Assembly: GCF_021735925.1 (NCBI RefSeq)
Contig: NZ_WMEA01000001.1
Location: 1,270,001-1,334,000 of the forward strand
DNA: 64,000 bases
Direction of reading: 5' to 3'
From: Loktanella sp. M215
GTDB taxonomy: Bacteria > Pseudomonadota > Alphaproteobacteria > Rhodobacterales > Rhodobacteraceae
In this document: piece after piece, positions 39,451 to 47,752 of the stretch
Numbering within the stretch: position 1 is the stretch's first letter
Layout of the letters: every line of letters starts with the position of its first letter
The notes under the pieces: model-generated
Databases searched by the model: none
The model's input: only the letters and a program-made list of their open reading frames with translations
Told to the model about the DNA's origin: nothing
Position numbers and translations under genes: made by a program

Positions 39451-39703
39451 TCGCCAACCTGGTCAGCGCGAACACGCCCGGCTGCCACGGACCACGTTCC
39501 AGACAGTCCTTGTCGCCAATCATCATAGCGCTGTCGTGAAGGTCTTTACTGACCGCCTTTTCGACGCCGGAAAACGATATGTCGTCATGGCAATTACGCG
39601 AAAGCGCGTCAAAATCGCGAACGCGGTTGGCAAAGCGCGTCTGACTTGGACCCATCAGGGCGCCTAAGAAATACAGTTGCTAGATATTTCTGTCGTAAGG
39701 GAT

Positions 39704-40048
39704 TTATAGAAATCGGGTGTAAAGACTCGACTGATGCGGTGTGATTTTTGCGATCAATGACTGCAATTCCGCCTGACCTTTATGCCATTGATCCATTTCA
39801 GGCGAAGACAGTTGACGCTTCTCCGAGTCTTTCGCAAGGTGCTCGATGATTTGTGCCTGATCGCTGATCTGCTTGAACCCGATACTGCCACTGCTTCCCT
39901 TCAGTTTGTGGGCTGCCGCAATGAGGGCCGTAAGGGCCTGCGGGTCACGAGACGTTTCGACGTGCCTGAAGGCATCGGCCAATGCATCCGCTTCGAACCT
40001 CAGCGTTGCACAATGGCGCTCCACCAGCTCAAGAACTTTTTCCCGCAT
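39704..40048 (-). CDS. HPt phosphotransfer protein
   Basis: 114 residues, a four-helix HPt fold. The phosphorylated histidine is in AAHKLKGSSGSIGF (H47). It lacks kinase domains. It is divergently encoded from the TackOD1 response regulator and close to two hybrid kinases whose receivers need such a partner. It is therefore probably the middle step of the relay. A TTG one codon earlier is possible. Confidence 0.85.
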   Translation of the reverse strand: MREKVLELVERHCATLRFEADALADAFRHVETSRDPQALTALIAAAHKLKGSSGSIGFKQISDQAQIIEHLAKDSEKRQLSSPEMDQWHKGQAELQSLIAKITPHQSSLYTRFL

Positions 40049-40194
40049 CAATACGACCTCTCACAGGGCATTCGAACGGGACGACATTACGTCCAATATC
40101 CTTTCGCAAATACGAACGCGAAGGCGTTCGCGAAATATTTTGGCCGGAAAGAAACAATTAACTCTGAAAGGCTAGACCATCGCTGGAAGGCAGG

Positions 40195-41904
40195 ATGAGT
40201 GGGCGATACATGGCGAACACGGTTGCATCGAAAATTGACAGCCGGCGGGTCTTGTTGGTTGAGGACAGTTCGGTCACGAAAGATCTGATCGAGCTTGTTT
40301 TGACCCAGGCAGGTCATCATGTCGTCGCAGTCGCGACCGGCGCGTCGGCGCTGACTGCATTGAAGGCTGAGGATTTTGATGTCGTCCTGACGGATTTTCA
40401 CCTGCCGGATTTCAGCGGGCTGGAGGTGGTGCGCAAATTTCTCGGGGATCAGGGCGAACGGCCACGCCCGGTCTTTGTCGCGATCACCGGTGACACGCGC
40501 GGCTTGTTGGCCGACAAGGTAAACTGCGAAATATTTGATCGCGTGGTGCCCAAGCCGCTGGATATCGACGTTGTGTGCGAACTGGTTCTGGAACCGGCGC
40601 CGGCGCGACAGATGCCGGCGCCAAACCGGACCGGCACCAATGAGTTCTCCGCCGATCTTGGCCTCGCGGTCCTCAAGTGGCCTGTCAACAATGGCCCTAT
40701 GCCTGCACCCGGTCTGCTGGGCATCGATGCCATCGTCATACAGGAGTTCGTGAACCTGCAAGAACTCTGGGCGGTCCGCGGTGCCAATCTGTTGCCGGTG
40801 CTTGACCAGACCGGGAAGCTGGGGGCTTCCGCCGATATCGACATGGCGCGTGCCAATGTGCACGATGTGACCAGTATCCGATTGCTGGTTGACCAATTTC
40901 ATAACCGACAGCTTGAACTGCACGGGGATCTGATTTCCAGCAAGGATCCCTCTGACAGATTGTTGGCCCGCATCCACGTGTCCGGTGGCACCCTGGAGCC
41001 GCGGCGTGCGCACGACCATGACGGTCTGATCGCGTGGAACACGATCTGCGATCCGTCCGACATGACGCCATTGATCGCCAAGCTGGCAGCGGAAAAACTG
41101 ATCAGGACGACATTTTTCGAACGTCTCCACCATTGCCCGGCCTGCCAGTCCGCAAAATTGATCGTCAGAGAGGAATGCCCTGCGTGTCAGTCCGCCGACC
41201 TGTTTGACCAATCCTATCTGCATCATTTTCGATGTGCGACACAGCGTCCAGAAAGCGATTTTGCGCAAGGCGACGATCTCGTCTGTCCGAAATGTCGACG
41301 AAAGTTGCAGCACTTCGGCCGCGACTATGATCGACCCGGTGTCATGACCTGCTGTAACGCGTGCAGTGGCACCACGTCCGAACCGCAGATCGCGTTTGTC
41401 TGTGCACGTTGCGACACGCGGACCACGGGCGAAGCTGCGCCCCTCCGCGACGTTCACATGATTCACATCACCGAGAAGGGGCAATCCTATCTGCGCAACG
41501 GCTCCAGCATGTACGGCGTCGCCCAGCGTGCCTTGCGTTTCGGCGACTTTCCGATCGAATTGGTCATCGCGCTCAACCTGGCCGCTGCCGATTTCAACCT
41601 GTCCCAGAAGCCGTTTACCTTGGGCGCCATCCATTATCAGGGGCTGGACGTCGTGCGGCAGGAATCCGGTGCGCGTCATGCCCGAGATGCACGCCAGCTC
41701 TGGCGCGAAACCTTTCGCCAGAACTTGACGCAGGATGTCGTCGTCGCAACCGGCGAGACCTCTGATTTCGTCCTGATGCCCGCCTGTAGGCCTGAAAAGG
41801 CGCAACCACAGACAGACGCGGCCCGCGCGATCGCCGACGCGACGGTCCGCGACGATCTGCGCGCCGCGCTGCGCCTTTTCGGTCCGGAAGAGCTTCTTCA
41901 GTGA
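40195..41904 (+). CDS. Response regulator with zinc-ribbon TackOD1-like output domain
   Basis: 569 residues. The receiver (~17-135) has LVEDSS, phospho-acceptor D67 (VVLTDFHLPD) and K120. After a variable linker comes a cysteine-rich output region: CPAC (314-317), CPAC (328-331), HHFRC (~343-347), CPKC (364-367), HFGRDYDRPG, CCNAC (386-390) and CARC (403-406). This order matches the Thaumarchaeal output domain TackOD1 as I know it. That domain has no known DNA-binding motif. The gene overlaps the glycosyltransferase start (TGA within GTGA), so it probably regulates that enzyme directly. The output assignment is less certain than the receiver. Confidence 0.8.
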   Translation: MSGRYMANTVASKIDSRRVLLVEDSSVTKDLIELVLTQAGHHVVAVATGASALTALKAEDFDVVLTDFHLPDFSGLEVVRKFLGDQGERPRPVFVAITGDTRGLLADKVNCEIFDRVVPKPLDIDVVCELVLEPAPARQMPAPNRTGTNEFSADLGLAVLKWPVNNGPMPAPGLLGIDAIVIQEFVNLQELWAVRGANLLPVLDQTGKLGASADIDMARANVHDVTSIRLLVDQFHNRQLELHGDLISSKDPSDRLLARIHVSGGTLEPRRAHDHDGLIAWNTICDPSDMTPLIAKLAAEKLIRTTFFERLHHCPACQSAKLIVREECPACQSADLFDQSYLHHFRCATQRPESDFAQGDDLVCPKCRRKLQHFGRDYDRPGVMTCCNACSGTTSEPQIAFVCARCDTRTTGEAAPLRDVHMIHITEKGQSYLRNGSSMYGVAQRALRFGDFPIELVIALNLAAADFNLSQKPFTLGAIHYQGLDVVRQESGARHARDARQLWRETFRQNLTQDVVVATGETSDFVLMPACRPEKAQPQTDAARAIADATVRDDLRAALRLFGPEELLQ

Positions 41905-43148
41905 CTGGTATTCTTGATTATCTTTTCGCCCAGACGTTCGACAGCCTTCTGTTGATGTTCTGGTTTCTGGTGGTCTTCGAAATCCCAAGGTATTTTCTGC
42001 TTTTTGCGCTCACCGTACTGATGCCCCGTTGGCGACCCGACGTCGTGCCTGATGACCTGCCACAGGTCGTCAGCGTGGTGGTGGTCGGTCACAGCGAGTC
42101 AGACAAGATCGAGACATGTGTACGCGCTCTGCACGAGCAAAGCCGCGTACCGGACGAAATCATCGTGCTCAGCGATGGGTCGACAGATGACATGGCGCGA
42201 CGGATTGCCGACCTGCAACGGTCAGGCCTGGTCACCGCCGCCCATGCGACCCAGTTGCGGTCGGGCAAAGCGGCCGGACTGAACCTCGGTACGTCGCTGA
42301 CCAGCGGCGATATCGTGGTTATCGTTGATTGTGACTGTAGTTTTGACCGGCATGCGATCCGTGACATTCTACATCCATTTGCGGACCCTGCCGTTGGTGC
42401 TGTCGCCGGATCCGTTCTGGTGCGCAATGGAGACGCTAGTCTCCTGGCCGCATTTCAGTCAATTGAATACAATGTCACAATTTCCTTGGGAAAACAGGCT
42501 GCGGACCGCTTAGGGCTGGTGTCCTGTGTCTCGGGTGCCTTCGGGGCGTTCAGGCAAACAGCGCTTGATTCAGTCGGCGGATTCGACGCGGGAAGCGGTG
42601 AGGATCTGGACCTGACACTGAGCCTGAGGACAGCTGGCTGGAGCGTCAGGTTTGCCGAGGATGCCGTTTGTTACACGGACGTTCCGACCACATGGCGGGT
42701 GCTGATCAAGCAGAGGTTTCGCTGGGAACGCGATGCGATCCATCTGCGATATCGCAAACATGCATCTTTGATGAATCCAGCATCGCCGCGGTTCAGGTGG
42801 GGTGAACTTGCCCATGAACTGGAATTCTTCTTATTTAACGTGGTCGCGGCTGTCGCACTGCCAATTTATTTCGGCTGGCTGTGGTTTGCGTTCGGCGATC
42901 TTGCGCCTTTCATTCTCGCTGGCGCACAGATTGGACTGATTGGGCTCGACTCCCTTGTTTTCCTGCTGGCCGCAATGGTGACACCGCACGCGGCGCGCAC
43001 GCAATGGCCTTTCATATTCGGATTCAGCATATACTACGGCCTTTTCATGCGGGGTCTCAGGCTATGCGCCTATGTCGACGAATGGATTTTCCGAAGTTCA
43101 TATCGTGACCCGTTCGTGCCGCCAAAGGTCAACAAGGTCAGAGGGTAA
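41901..43148 (+). CDS. Family 2 glycosyltransferase, processive membrane type
   Basis: 415 residues from a GTG that overlaps the previous stop. Motifs: an N-terminal membrane helix, VVVGHSESD, LSDGSTDD, DCDCSF (DxD), GEDLDLTLSL (ED) and KQRFRWERD (QxxRW), followed by about four C-terminal membrane helices. This is the layout of cellulose, PgaC and Alg8-type synthases that polymerise and export a beta-linked polysaccharide. The sugar cannot be told. It is flanked by a response regulator and an HlyD-like adaptor, echoing alg8-alg44. Confidence 0.9.
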   Translation: MTGILDYLFAQTFDSLLLMFWFLVVFEIPRYFLLFALTVLMPRWRPDVVPDDLPQVVSVVVVGHSESDKIETCVRALHEQSRVPDEIIVLSDGSTDDMARRIADLQRSGLVTAAHATQLRSGKAAGLNLGTSLTSGDIVVIVDCDCSFDRHAIRDILHPFADPAVGAVAGSVLVRNGDASLLAAFQSIEYNVTISLGKQAADRLGLVSCVSGAFGAFRQTALDSVGGFDAGSGEDLDLTLSLRTAGWSVRFAEDAVCYTDVPTTWRVLIKQRFRWERDAIHLRYRKHASLMNPASPRFRWGELAHELEFFLFNVVAAVALPIYFGWLWFAFGDLAPFILAGAQIGLIGLDSLVFLLAAMVTPHAARTQWPFIFGFSIYYGLFMRGLRLCAYVDEWIFRSSYRDPFVPPKVNKVRG

Positions 43149-43152
43149 TCAC

Positions 43153-44178
43153 ATGAGAAAGCTCAAAACACGGACTCGCGCAGATACACTCAACGTAGAG
43201 CCGCGCTTTCGGCCACGCCGAAACTGGGATCGGCTTATCTACTTGTCAATCCTCGCGGTATTTTTTGCGGGGTTTGGGGATTACGTGGCCGGTGACATCA
43301 TTTTCCTGCGGGCTGATGGACTCGTCGTGCGTGATCATAGCGAGATTGGAGCCGATTCTCTGGTGAGGGTCACGGAAGTTGCCGTACGCCCGGGCGAGAA
43401 AGTCGAGGCAGGGGACATGCTGCTGCGGGCCGAGTCCATCGATATTCTCGGCCGTCTTGCGGAATTGACGATGAGAGAGGCTGAACTCGTTGAGCGCGGT
43501 GCGCAGTTGAAATCCGACCTGGCTTTGTCAACTGACCTTTTGCCAAGAGCCCAGGTGCGCCTGCAGGGTGTTACGGCCCGACAGGCTGAAATGGACAGGT
43601 TGAAAAAAGGACGTCTGATTTCAGCAGAGAGGGTGGCCGACTTCGAGGCCAACCGGTATGCGGTTGAAGTCGAGGCTGCAACATTGTCGTCCCGGATCAA
43701 CGGATTAAAAGAGGAAATTGCGGCCCTCGACGTCAGCAGAAATCAGGCGGCAGAGGCTGTCCAGACGTTGAAGACACGCTATAGCGGCGGCGTACATCAA
43801 GCGACCATTGCTGGCGTGGTTGGCGACAATGTGCCAGCGCCGGGTGAGGTGCTCAATCCGGGTGAAACAATTTTGACATTATATTGGGGCGACGCTTACG
43901 TTCTGGCCTATCTCCCCAAAAGATACATATTCGATATTGCCGTTGGCGATGCTGTAAGCGTCAAGTCCGGACATCAGGTCAGAGCAGGTCACATTTCCGC
44001 AATCCTTCCCATGTCGACAGCGATCCCGGATGAGTTCCGAAACGCCTTCAAGCTTAATGAGACTCGCCAATTGGCACGGATAGTGTTACAGGCCGGCCCT
44101 GAACTTCCTGCAATGGCTTCAGTTCGGATTACGCGTGAATGGGATTTCTTGAGTTTCAGAGGCGCTAAATTCCCCTGA
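43153..44178 (+). CDS. HlyD-family periplasmic adaptor for polysaccharide export
   Basis: 341 residues. There is a cytoplasmic basic start, one membrane helix (~29-48), split biotinyl-lipoyl halves (VRVTEVAVRPGEKVEAGDMLL and ATIAGVVGDNVPAPGEVLNPG) flanking a coiled coil (~95-215), and a beta-barrel. GAGGG sits 8 nt before the ATG, 4 nt after the glycosyltransferase stop. It resembles the periplasmic part of Alg44, but without PilZ. It probably channels polymer through the periplasm. Confidence 0.87.
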   Translation: MRKLKTRTRADTLNVEPRFRPRRNWDRLIYLSILAVFFAGFGDYVAGDIIFLRADGLVVRDHSEIGADSLVRVTEVAVRPGEKVEAGDMLLRAESIDILGRLAELTMREAELVERGAQLKSDLALSTDLLPRAQVRLQGVTARQAEMDRLKKGRLISAERVADFEANRYAVEVEAATLSSRINGLKEEIAALDVSRNQAAEAVQTLKTRYSGGVHQATIAGVVGDNVPAPGEVLNPGETILTLYWGDAYVLAYLPKRYIFDIAVGDAVSVKSGHQVRAGHISAILPMSTAIPDEFRNAFKLNETRQLARIVLQAGPELPAMASVRITREWDFLSFRGAKFP

Positions 44179-44357
44179 GTGATAAATATTATGAGATATT
44201 TATGTGAGTGAGCCTATTTTGTCTTGAGGTAGGATCAGCTGGCAGCGCTAACACATTTTCCAAATTTATTTAAAGCTCTAAATATCATTAGCTGGTTATT
44301 CAGGGTATTTTAGTTTGCTATCCGTATTGAATTATCAAGTTAAAATTGGGGAAACGC

Positions 44358-44759
44358 ATGGGACATGAGCTTACACGTATCGCTTACGTCGAAGATGAAC
44401 CTGATATTCGTTTCTTGACCGAGATGTCTTTGGAAGCGATCGGCGGTTTTGATGTGGCTTCATATGAAACTGGCCATGAGGCCTTGCAAAAAATAGAGGC
44501 CTTTAATCCGGATCTAATCCTTCTCGACGTCATGATGCCAGAAATGTCCGGGCCAGAGATATTGAGGAGACTCCTGAAAGAGCAAGCCTTAAAAAATATA
44601 CCGGTCGTTTTTATCACCGCTAAGTCCTCGAGGAGCGATATTGAAGAGATGATGGCGGATGGCGCGATCGGAGTTATTTCTAAGCCTTATGACCCCATGA
44701 CACTGGCCGATGAGGTTCGGTTGCTTTGGAGTAACTCGCCGGCGAAATTAGCTGATTGA
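44358..44759 (+). CDS. Single-domain response regulator
   Basis: 133 residues, receiver only. YVEDEPD (acid pocket), phospho-acceptor in LILLDVMMPEM, T in VFITAKSS and K in VISKPYDP are present. GGGGAAA precedes the ATG; an in-frame TTG 12 nt upstream is less likely. With no output domain, it may act as a phosphate sink or shuttle for the nearby hybrid kinases. Confidence 0.9.
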   Translation: MGHELTRIAYVEDEPDIRFLTEMSLEAIGGFDVASYETGHEALQKIEAFNPDLILLDVMMPEMSGPEILRRLLKEQALKNIPVVFITAKSSRSDIEEMMADGAIGVISKPYDPMTLADEVRLLWSNSPAKLAD

Positions 44760-44880
44760 GAATTTTTCGCACGAAGTAGGATCGCCTTTTTGAGGCGACT
44801 GCATATTTGACAAGCCCTGGGGAATCTTCCCCAAGACTATGCTCTGGACTCATGACCAAAAGATCACGCTCGCGGCGATG

Positions 44881-44901
44881 GCTGATGGCTGATGGCTGAT
44901 G
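44881..44901 (+). repeat. Short tandem repeat (GCTGATG)x3
   Basis: Three perfect 7-bp copies in the non-coding gap after the receiver gene, next to IS5 remnants. No spacer structure is present, so it is not a CRISPR. Confidence 0.7.
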
Positions 44902-44917
44902 AAAAGACCTTTTGGCT

Positions 44918-45124
44918 TTAATTGTAAGGGTTTTCAGCGGTTGTAGGGGGGCTTGTGGGGCCATACGCAGCCGGTGCATCGCGCCGGCGTAAGTCGTTGC
45001 TATTGATTAATATAATGCCGCTAAGGACACGCTGGTCTTCCACATGCGGCACGCCATGGCGCATCGAGAAATCAGGCAGAAGCCGCTCCATCTGAGCCTC
45101 GTTCAGCCAATACAGATTGCTCAT
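44918..45124 (-). pseudogene. IS5-family transposase, N-terminal remnant
   Basis: The opening MSNLYWLNEAQMERLLPDF, then HGVPHVEDQRVLSGI and RRRDAPAAYGP is the standard start of IS427-type IS5 transposases. The frame degenerates after about 60 codons. Confidence 0.82.
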
Positions 45125-45153
45125 CAAGCCCTCCATAATTCGAGGAAGGTGAG

Positions 45154-45475
45154 TCATGCAGACCTCGCAGCCTCAACCCGATTGATGATTCCCAAAACGA
45201 GGGTCTGGACTCGTAACCAGAACATGACGAATGCGGCGAGAGCGCGTGCTGACTGGCAAACCTTCGGGCATCTGTCGTAGCGGATTGCGACGCGGCGCCA
45301 GTGCTTGAGCCGGGCAAAGCTGTTTTCGATTTTGTGGCCTTTTCGACACCGCACCTCGTCGGGCTGGATCTGGACTTTGCGGCCTCTGCGCGAAGGGAGG
45401 CATGGATTGATCACCCTGTTCTCAAGCGTTTCGCGTTACCAATCGGCTTCATAGCCAAGGTCGCCCCGGCGTCGC
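45154..45475 (-). pseudogene. IS5-family transposase, C-terminal remnant
   Basis: GDLGYEADW, a stop codon, RETLENRVINPCLPS, then KGHKIENSFARLKHWRR and RYDRCPK is the second half of the same transposase family, ending AAFVMFWL. It lies upstream of the N-terminal fragment on the same strand, so the parts are in circularly permuted order. Confidence 0.82.
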
Positions 45476-45507
45476 CGGTGACCGTGACGCAATTGGAAAA
45501 AGCTGCA

Positions 45508-45783
45508 ATGGGCAAATGGGCGACCGAGATGCAGGTTGCGTTGCCGCTACGGCGGGTCGGTGTGGGGTTCCTCGTCACCTCGGCCATTGCGGTGTCGGGC
45601 TTCGTGGTAATGCTGACGATCATGGGGGTCCTTTTGCTGCCGGTGATGCGGATCGTCACGACTGCGGCGATCCTGGCCGGCTATGCGCTGGGGTCGTACG
45701 TGCCGGGGACCGGTGCGCTGGCGGCCCTCATCTGTCCGGCGGGCATTTTGATGCGGGATCAAAGGCCAACGCTAGCCGTGTAA
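45508..45783 (+). CDS. Membrane protein fragment or small two-helix membrane protein
   Basis: 91 codons with two to three hydrophobic segments (VGFLVTSAIAVSGFVVMLTI, VTTAAILAGYALGSYVPG) and a C-terminal PAGILMRDQRP. No family is recognised. The frame is open further upstream into antisense IS5 DNA, so the original 5' end was probably lost to that insertion. Its status as a functional gene is doubtful. Confidence 0.4.
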   Translation: MGKWATEMQVALPLRRVGVGFLVTSAIAVSGFVVMLTIMGVLLLPVMRIVTTAAILAGYALGSYVPGTGALAALICPAGILMRDQRPTLAV

Positions 45784-45887
45784 GGCGGCAGCGGATCGCA
45801 TCGTAATACCGCGGCCCACTGCAAACGTGATCCGCGGTAGTCGGGGCCGGCATGGACATTGCCGATCATCTGACCCAGATTGAGGGC

Positions 45888-46232
45888 ATGATCCGATCTG
45901 CAATCTCGTTACTGGTGATCCTGATCATCCTGCCGTGGGGTGCCTTTGCCGCGGCTGGGTCTTTTCCCAGTAACCAATCGCACGTCATCGCGTCGCCGAC
46001 CGGTGACATCGTGACGCAAGTGGGCCAAGACGGCATCCAGAAGGTCCAGGCCCCTAAACGGTGTCGTACCTCCGGCCTGCCCGGGACGTCCTGTTCACCA
46101 TACCGGGCGCTGCCCGCCACTGTTGACATGAGCTTCGACCGCGCCGTCCGTGCGATCCGGCCGCGGACGCCAGAGCTATATCTGCACGGACGCGACGACG
46201 CGCCGCCGCGCGACCCGCCGCGTCCGGTCTGA
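45888..46232 (+). CDS. Small secreted protein of unknown function
   Basis: 114 residues. It has a clear signal peptide (IRSAISLLVILIILPWGAFAAAG), then a basic mature part with two cysteines (KRCRTSGLPGTSCSP) and a proline/arginine-rich tail. I recall short rhodobacterial proteins with the same KRCRT...GxxC pattern, so it is probably real. An ATG 36 nt upstream is possible but spoils the signal peptide. Confidence 0.6.
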   Translation: MIRSAISLLVILIILPWGAFAAAGSFPSNQSHVIASPTGDIVTQVGQDGIQKVQAPKRCRTSGLPGTSCSPYRALPATVDMSFDRAVRAIRPRTPELYLHGRDDAPPRDPPRPV

Positions 46233-46286
46233 ACGCCTGCGCTTGATAGCGCTTTGCTTCGTTCAGACTGACAACAGGATTTCACC

Positions 46287-46982
46287 ATGTTCACCAGACG
46301 ATCCGTCATGGCCCTTGGGGCCATGGCCGGGCTTGCTGCATGTGCCCGGCCCGCAATCGCACCCTTGCCACCAATAGCACCCACACCACCGCCGCCGCCG
46401 ATGCCGGCATTTTACGGCGCCATCACGACCGAACCTTATTTGATCCCGGCCATTCCGCCGGGCATCCTCGACCCCGCGCTGTGGCGGCAGGAGGTCGCCA
46501 ATCCCTGGCCGGATCATGCGCGCGGCACGATCGTCGTCGACCCGGATGCGGCGCTGCTGCACTTCGTCATGAACCCTGACCGCGCCATGCGCTATGGCGT
46601 CAGCGTGGGGGCCGCCGGCTTTGCCTGGGAGGGGACCGCACGTCTGCAATTCTGCCGCAAGTGGCCGCGCTGGAAGGTGCCTGCAGAGATGGTCGCCCGC
46701 AAACCGGAGCTTGTCGCCTTTGCAGCGAACAAAGGCGGCATGGACCCGGGGCCGGGCAATCCGATGGGCGCGCGGGCGCTTTACCTGTTCCAGAACGGCG
46801 TCGATACGCTGTACCGAGTGCATGGCGATGCGTCGCCGCGCGAACTGGGCAAGGCTGTGTCCTCGGGCTGTATCCGGATGCTGAATCAGGATGTGATCGA
46901 CATCCATACCCGCGCCGTGCACGGGGCGGACGTCATCGTGCTGCCCTCGGTCAAGCCCGACGGGCTGGCCGCCGTCTATTGA
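46287..46982 (+). CDS. L,D-transpeptidase (YkuD/ErfK family)
   Basis: 231 residues. It has a lipoprotein-like or Tat-like N-terminus (TRRSVMALGAMAGLAACARP), a proline-rich linker (~30-40) and the YkuD catalytic block HGDASPRELGKAVSSGCIRM with the nucleophile cysteine in SSGCIRM. Such enzymes form 3-3 peptidoglycan crosslinks or anchor lipoproteins in the periplasm. A strong hairpin follows the stop. Confidence 0.93.
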   Translation: MFTRRSVMALGAMAGLAACARPAIAPLPPIAPTPPPPPMPAFYGAITTEPYLIPAIPPGILDPALWRQEVANPWPDHARGTIVVDPDAALLHFVMNPDRAMRYGVSVGAAGFAWEGTARLQFCRKWPRWKVPAEMVARKPELVAFAANKGGMDPGPGNPMGARALYLFQNGVDTLYRVHGDASPRELGKAVSSGCIRMLNQDVIDIHTRAVHGADVIVLPSVKPDGLAAVY

Positions 46983-46990
46983 TCCCGCAA

Positions 46991-47019
46991 ACCGCTGGCC
47001 GGGCACACCGGCCAGCGGT
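46991..47019 (+). terminator. Strong hairpin after the L,D-transpeptidase gene
   Basis: A perfect 12-bp stem ACCGCTGGCCGG-GCACA-CCGGCCAGCGGT, nine bases after the stop. It lacks a T-run, so it is probably a Rho-assisted terminator or an mRNA-stabilising hairpin. Confidence 0.6.
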
Positions 47020-47201
47020 CACAGCAGCGCGCCAATCTGTTTCGCGATCGGCACCCGGCCCGCCGAGACGACGCCGTCATCGCATCTCTTGTTTTGCCGG
47101 GTGGCGCCTATCGTGGTCGGGGCGGCGTTGATTCATAAAAATTCCGGCCCGTGCAATCAATGTACCGGGGTAGACAGCGGCAGGTCGCGGATGTTGCAAT
47201 C

Positions 47202-47215
47202 TTGACATGTATCAA
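47202..47215. promoter_or_regulatory. FNR/FnrL-type box upstream of the STAS-like gene
   Basis: TTGACATGTATCAA fits TTGAY-N4-RTCAA of FNR-family regulators and lies 57 nt before the chosen start. It suggests low-oxygen induction of the STAS and metal-ATPase genes. Confidence 0.7.
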
Positions 47216-47271
47216 CGCCGTCGTTGCCTGAGGCGCGCATCATGCGAGAGATGCAAAAAGGAGTGACACCC

Positions 47272-47682
47272 ATGATGACCATCTCGAAACCCGCGCCGGA
47301 CCGGATCGACGTCGTGCTGTCCGGTCTGCTGGATGCGAAGGCGACGGGCCATGCGCTCGACGATCTGATCGCGCAGTCGGAGGGGCTGACCCACGGCACC
47401 ATGCTTTACACCGTAAAGGATTTCGACATGCCGACGCTGGGCGCGATCACCGCAGAGATTGCCCGAATGCCAGGCCTGCTGTCGCTGCTGACCCGCTTTG
47501 ACCGCTGCGCGGTGCTGTCCGACGCCGGCTGGTTGCGTGCCGCCGCCGAATTCGAGGGCGCTGTGATCCCCTTCATCGCCATCAAGGCATTTCCCCTCGA
47601 TGACCGGGCCGCGGCCGAGGCATGGCTTGCTGAGTCAGACGACGATGACAGTGATGAGATGGCAGAGAACTACCCGGTTTGA
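47272..47682 (+). CDS. SpoIIAA-like (STAS/SEC14-fold) protein
   Basis: 136 residues. The family pattern is visible: a start MTISKPAPDRIDVVLSG, a KATGHALDDLI helix, the MLYTVKDFDMP strand-turn, FDRCAVLSDAGW and IPFIAIKAFPLDDRAAAEAWL. These small proteins often sit under FNR control in rhodobacteria; their function is unknown. AAAAAGGAG gives ideal spacing to the ATG at 47272. It overlaps nothing and precedes the P-type ATPase by 70 nt. Confidence 0.8.
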   Translation: MMTISKPAPDRIDVVLSGLLDAKATGHALDDLIAQSEGLTHGTMLYTVKDFDMPTLGAITAEIARMPGLLSLLTRFDRCAVLSDAGWLRAAAEFEGAVIPFIAIKAFPLDDRAAAEAWLAESDDDDSDEMAENYPV

Positions 47683-47752
47683 ATGGCGTGGCGAGGATGC
47701 CGGTGGCACTGGCGGTCTGGCGCGCCGGCCCCGTTCGGTGGAGCGTGACCCC

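Noticed and set aside
40087..41988. Minus-strand frame of 633 codons opposite the TackOD1 regulator
   Set aside because: The plus strand has the receiver and zinc-ribbon motifs and is overlapped by the glycosyltransferase start. The minus frame shows none.
44881..44901. Tandem GCTGATG repeats as a CRISPR or regulatory array
   Set aside because: There are only three contiguous 7-bp copies without spacers, which is a simple tandem repeat.
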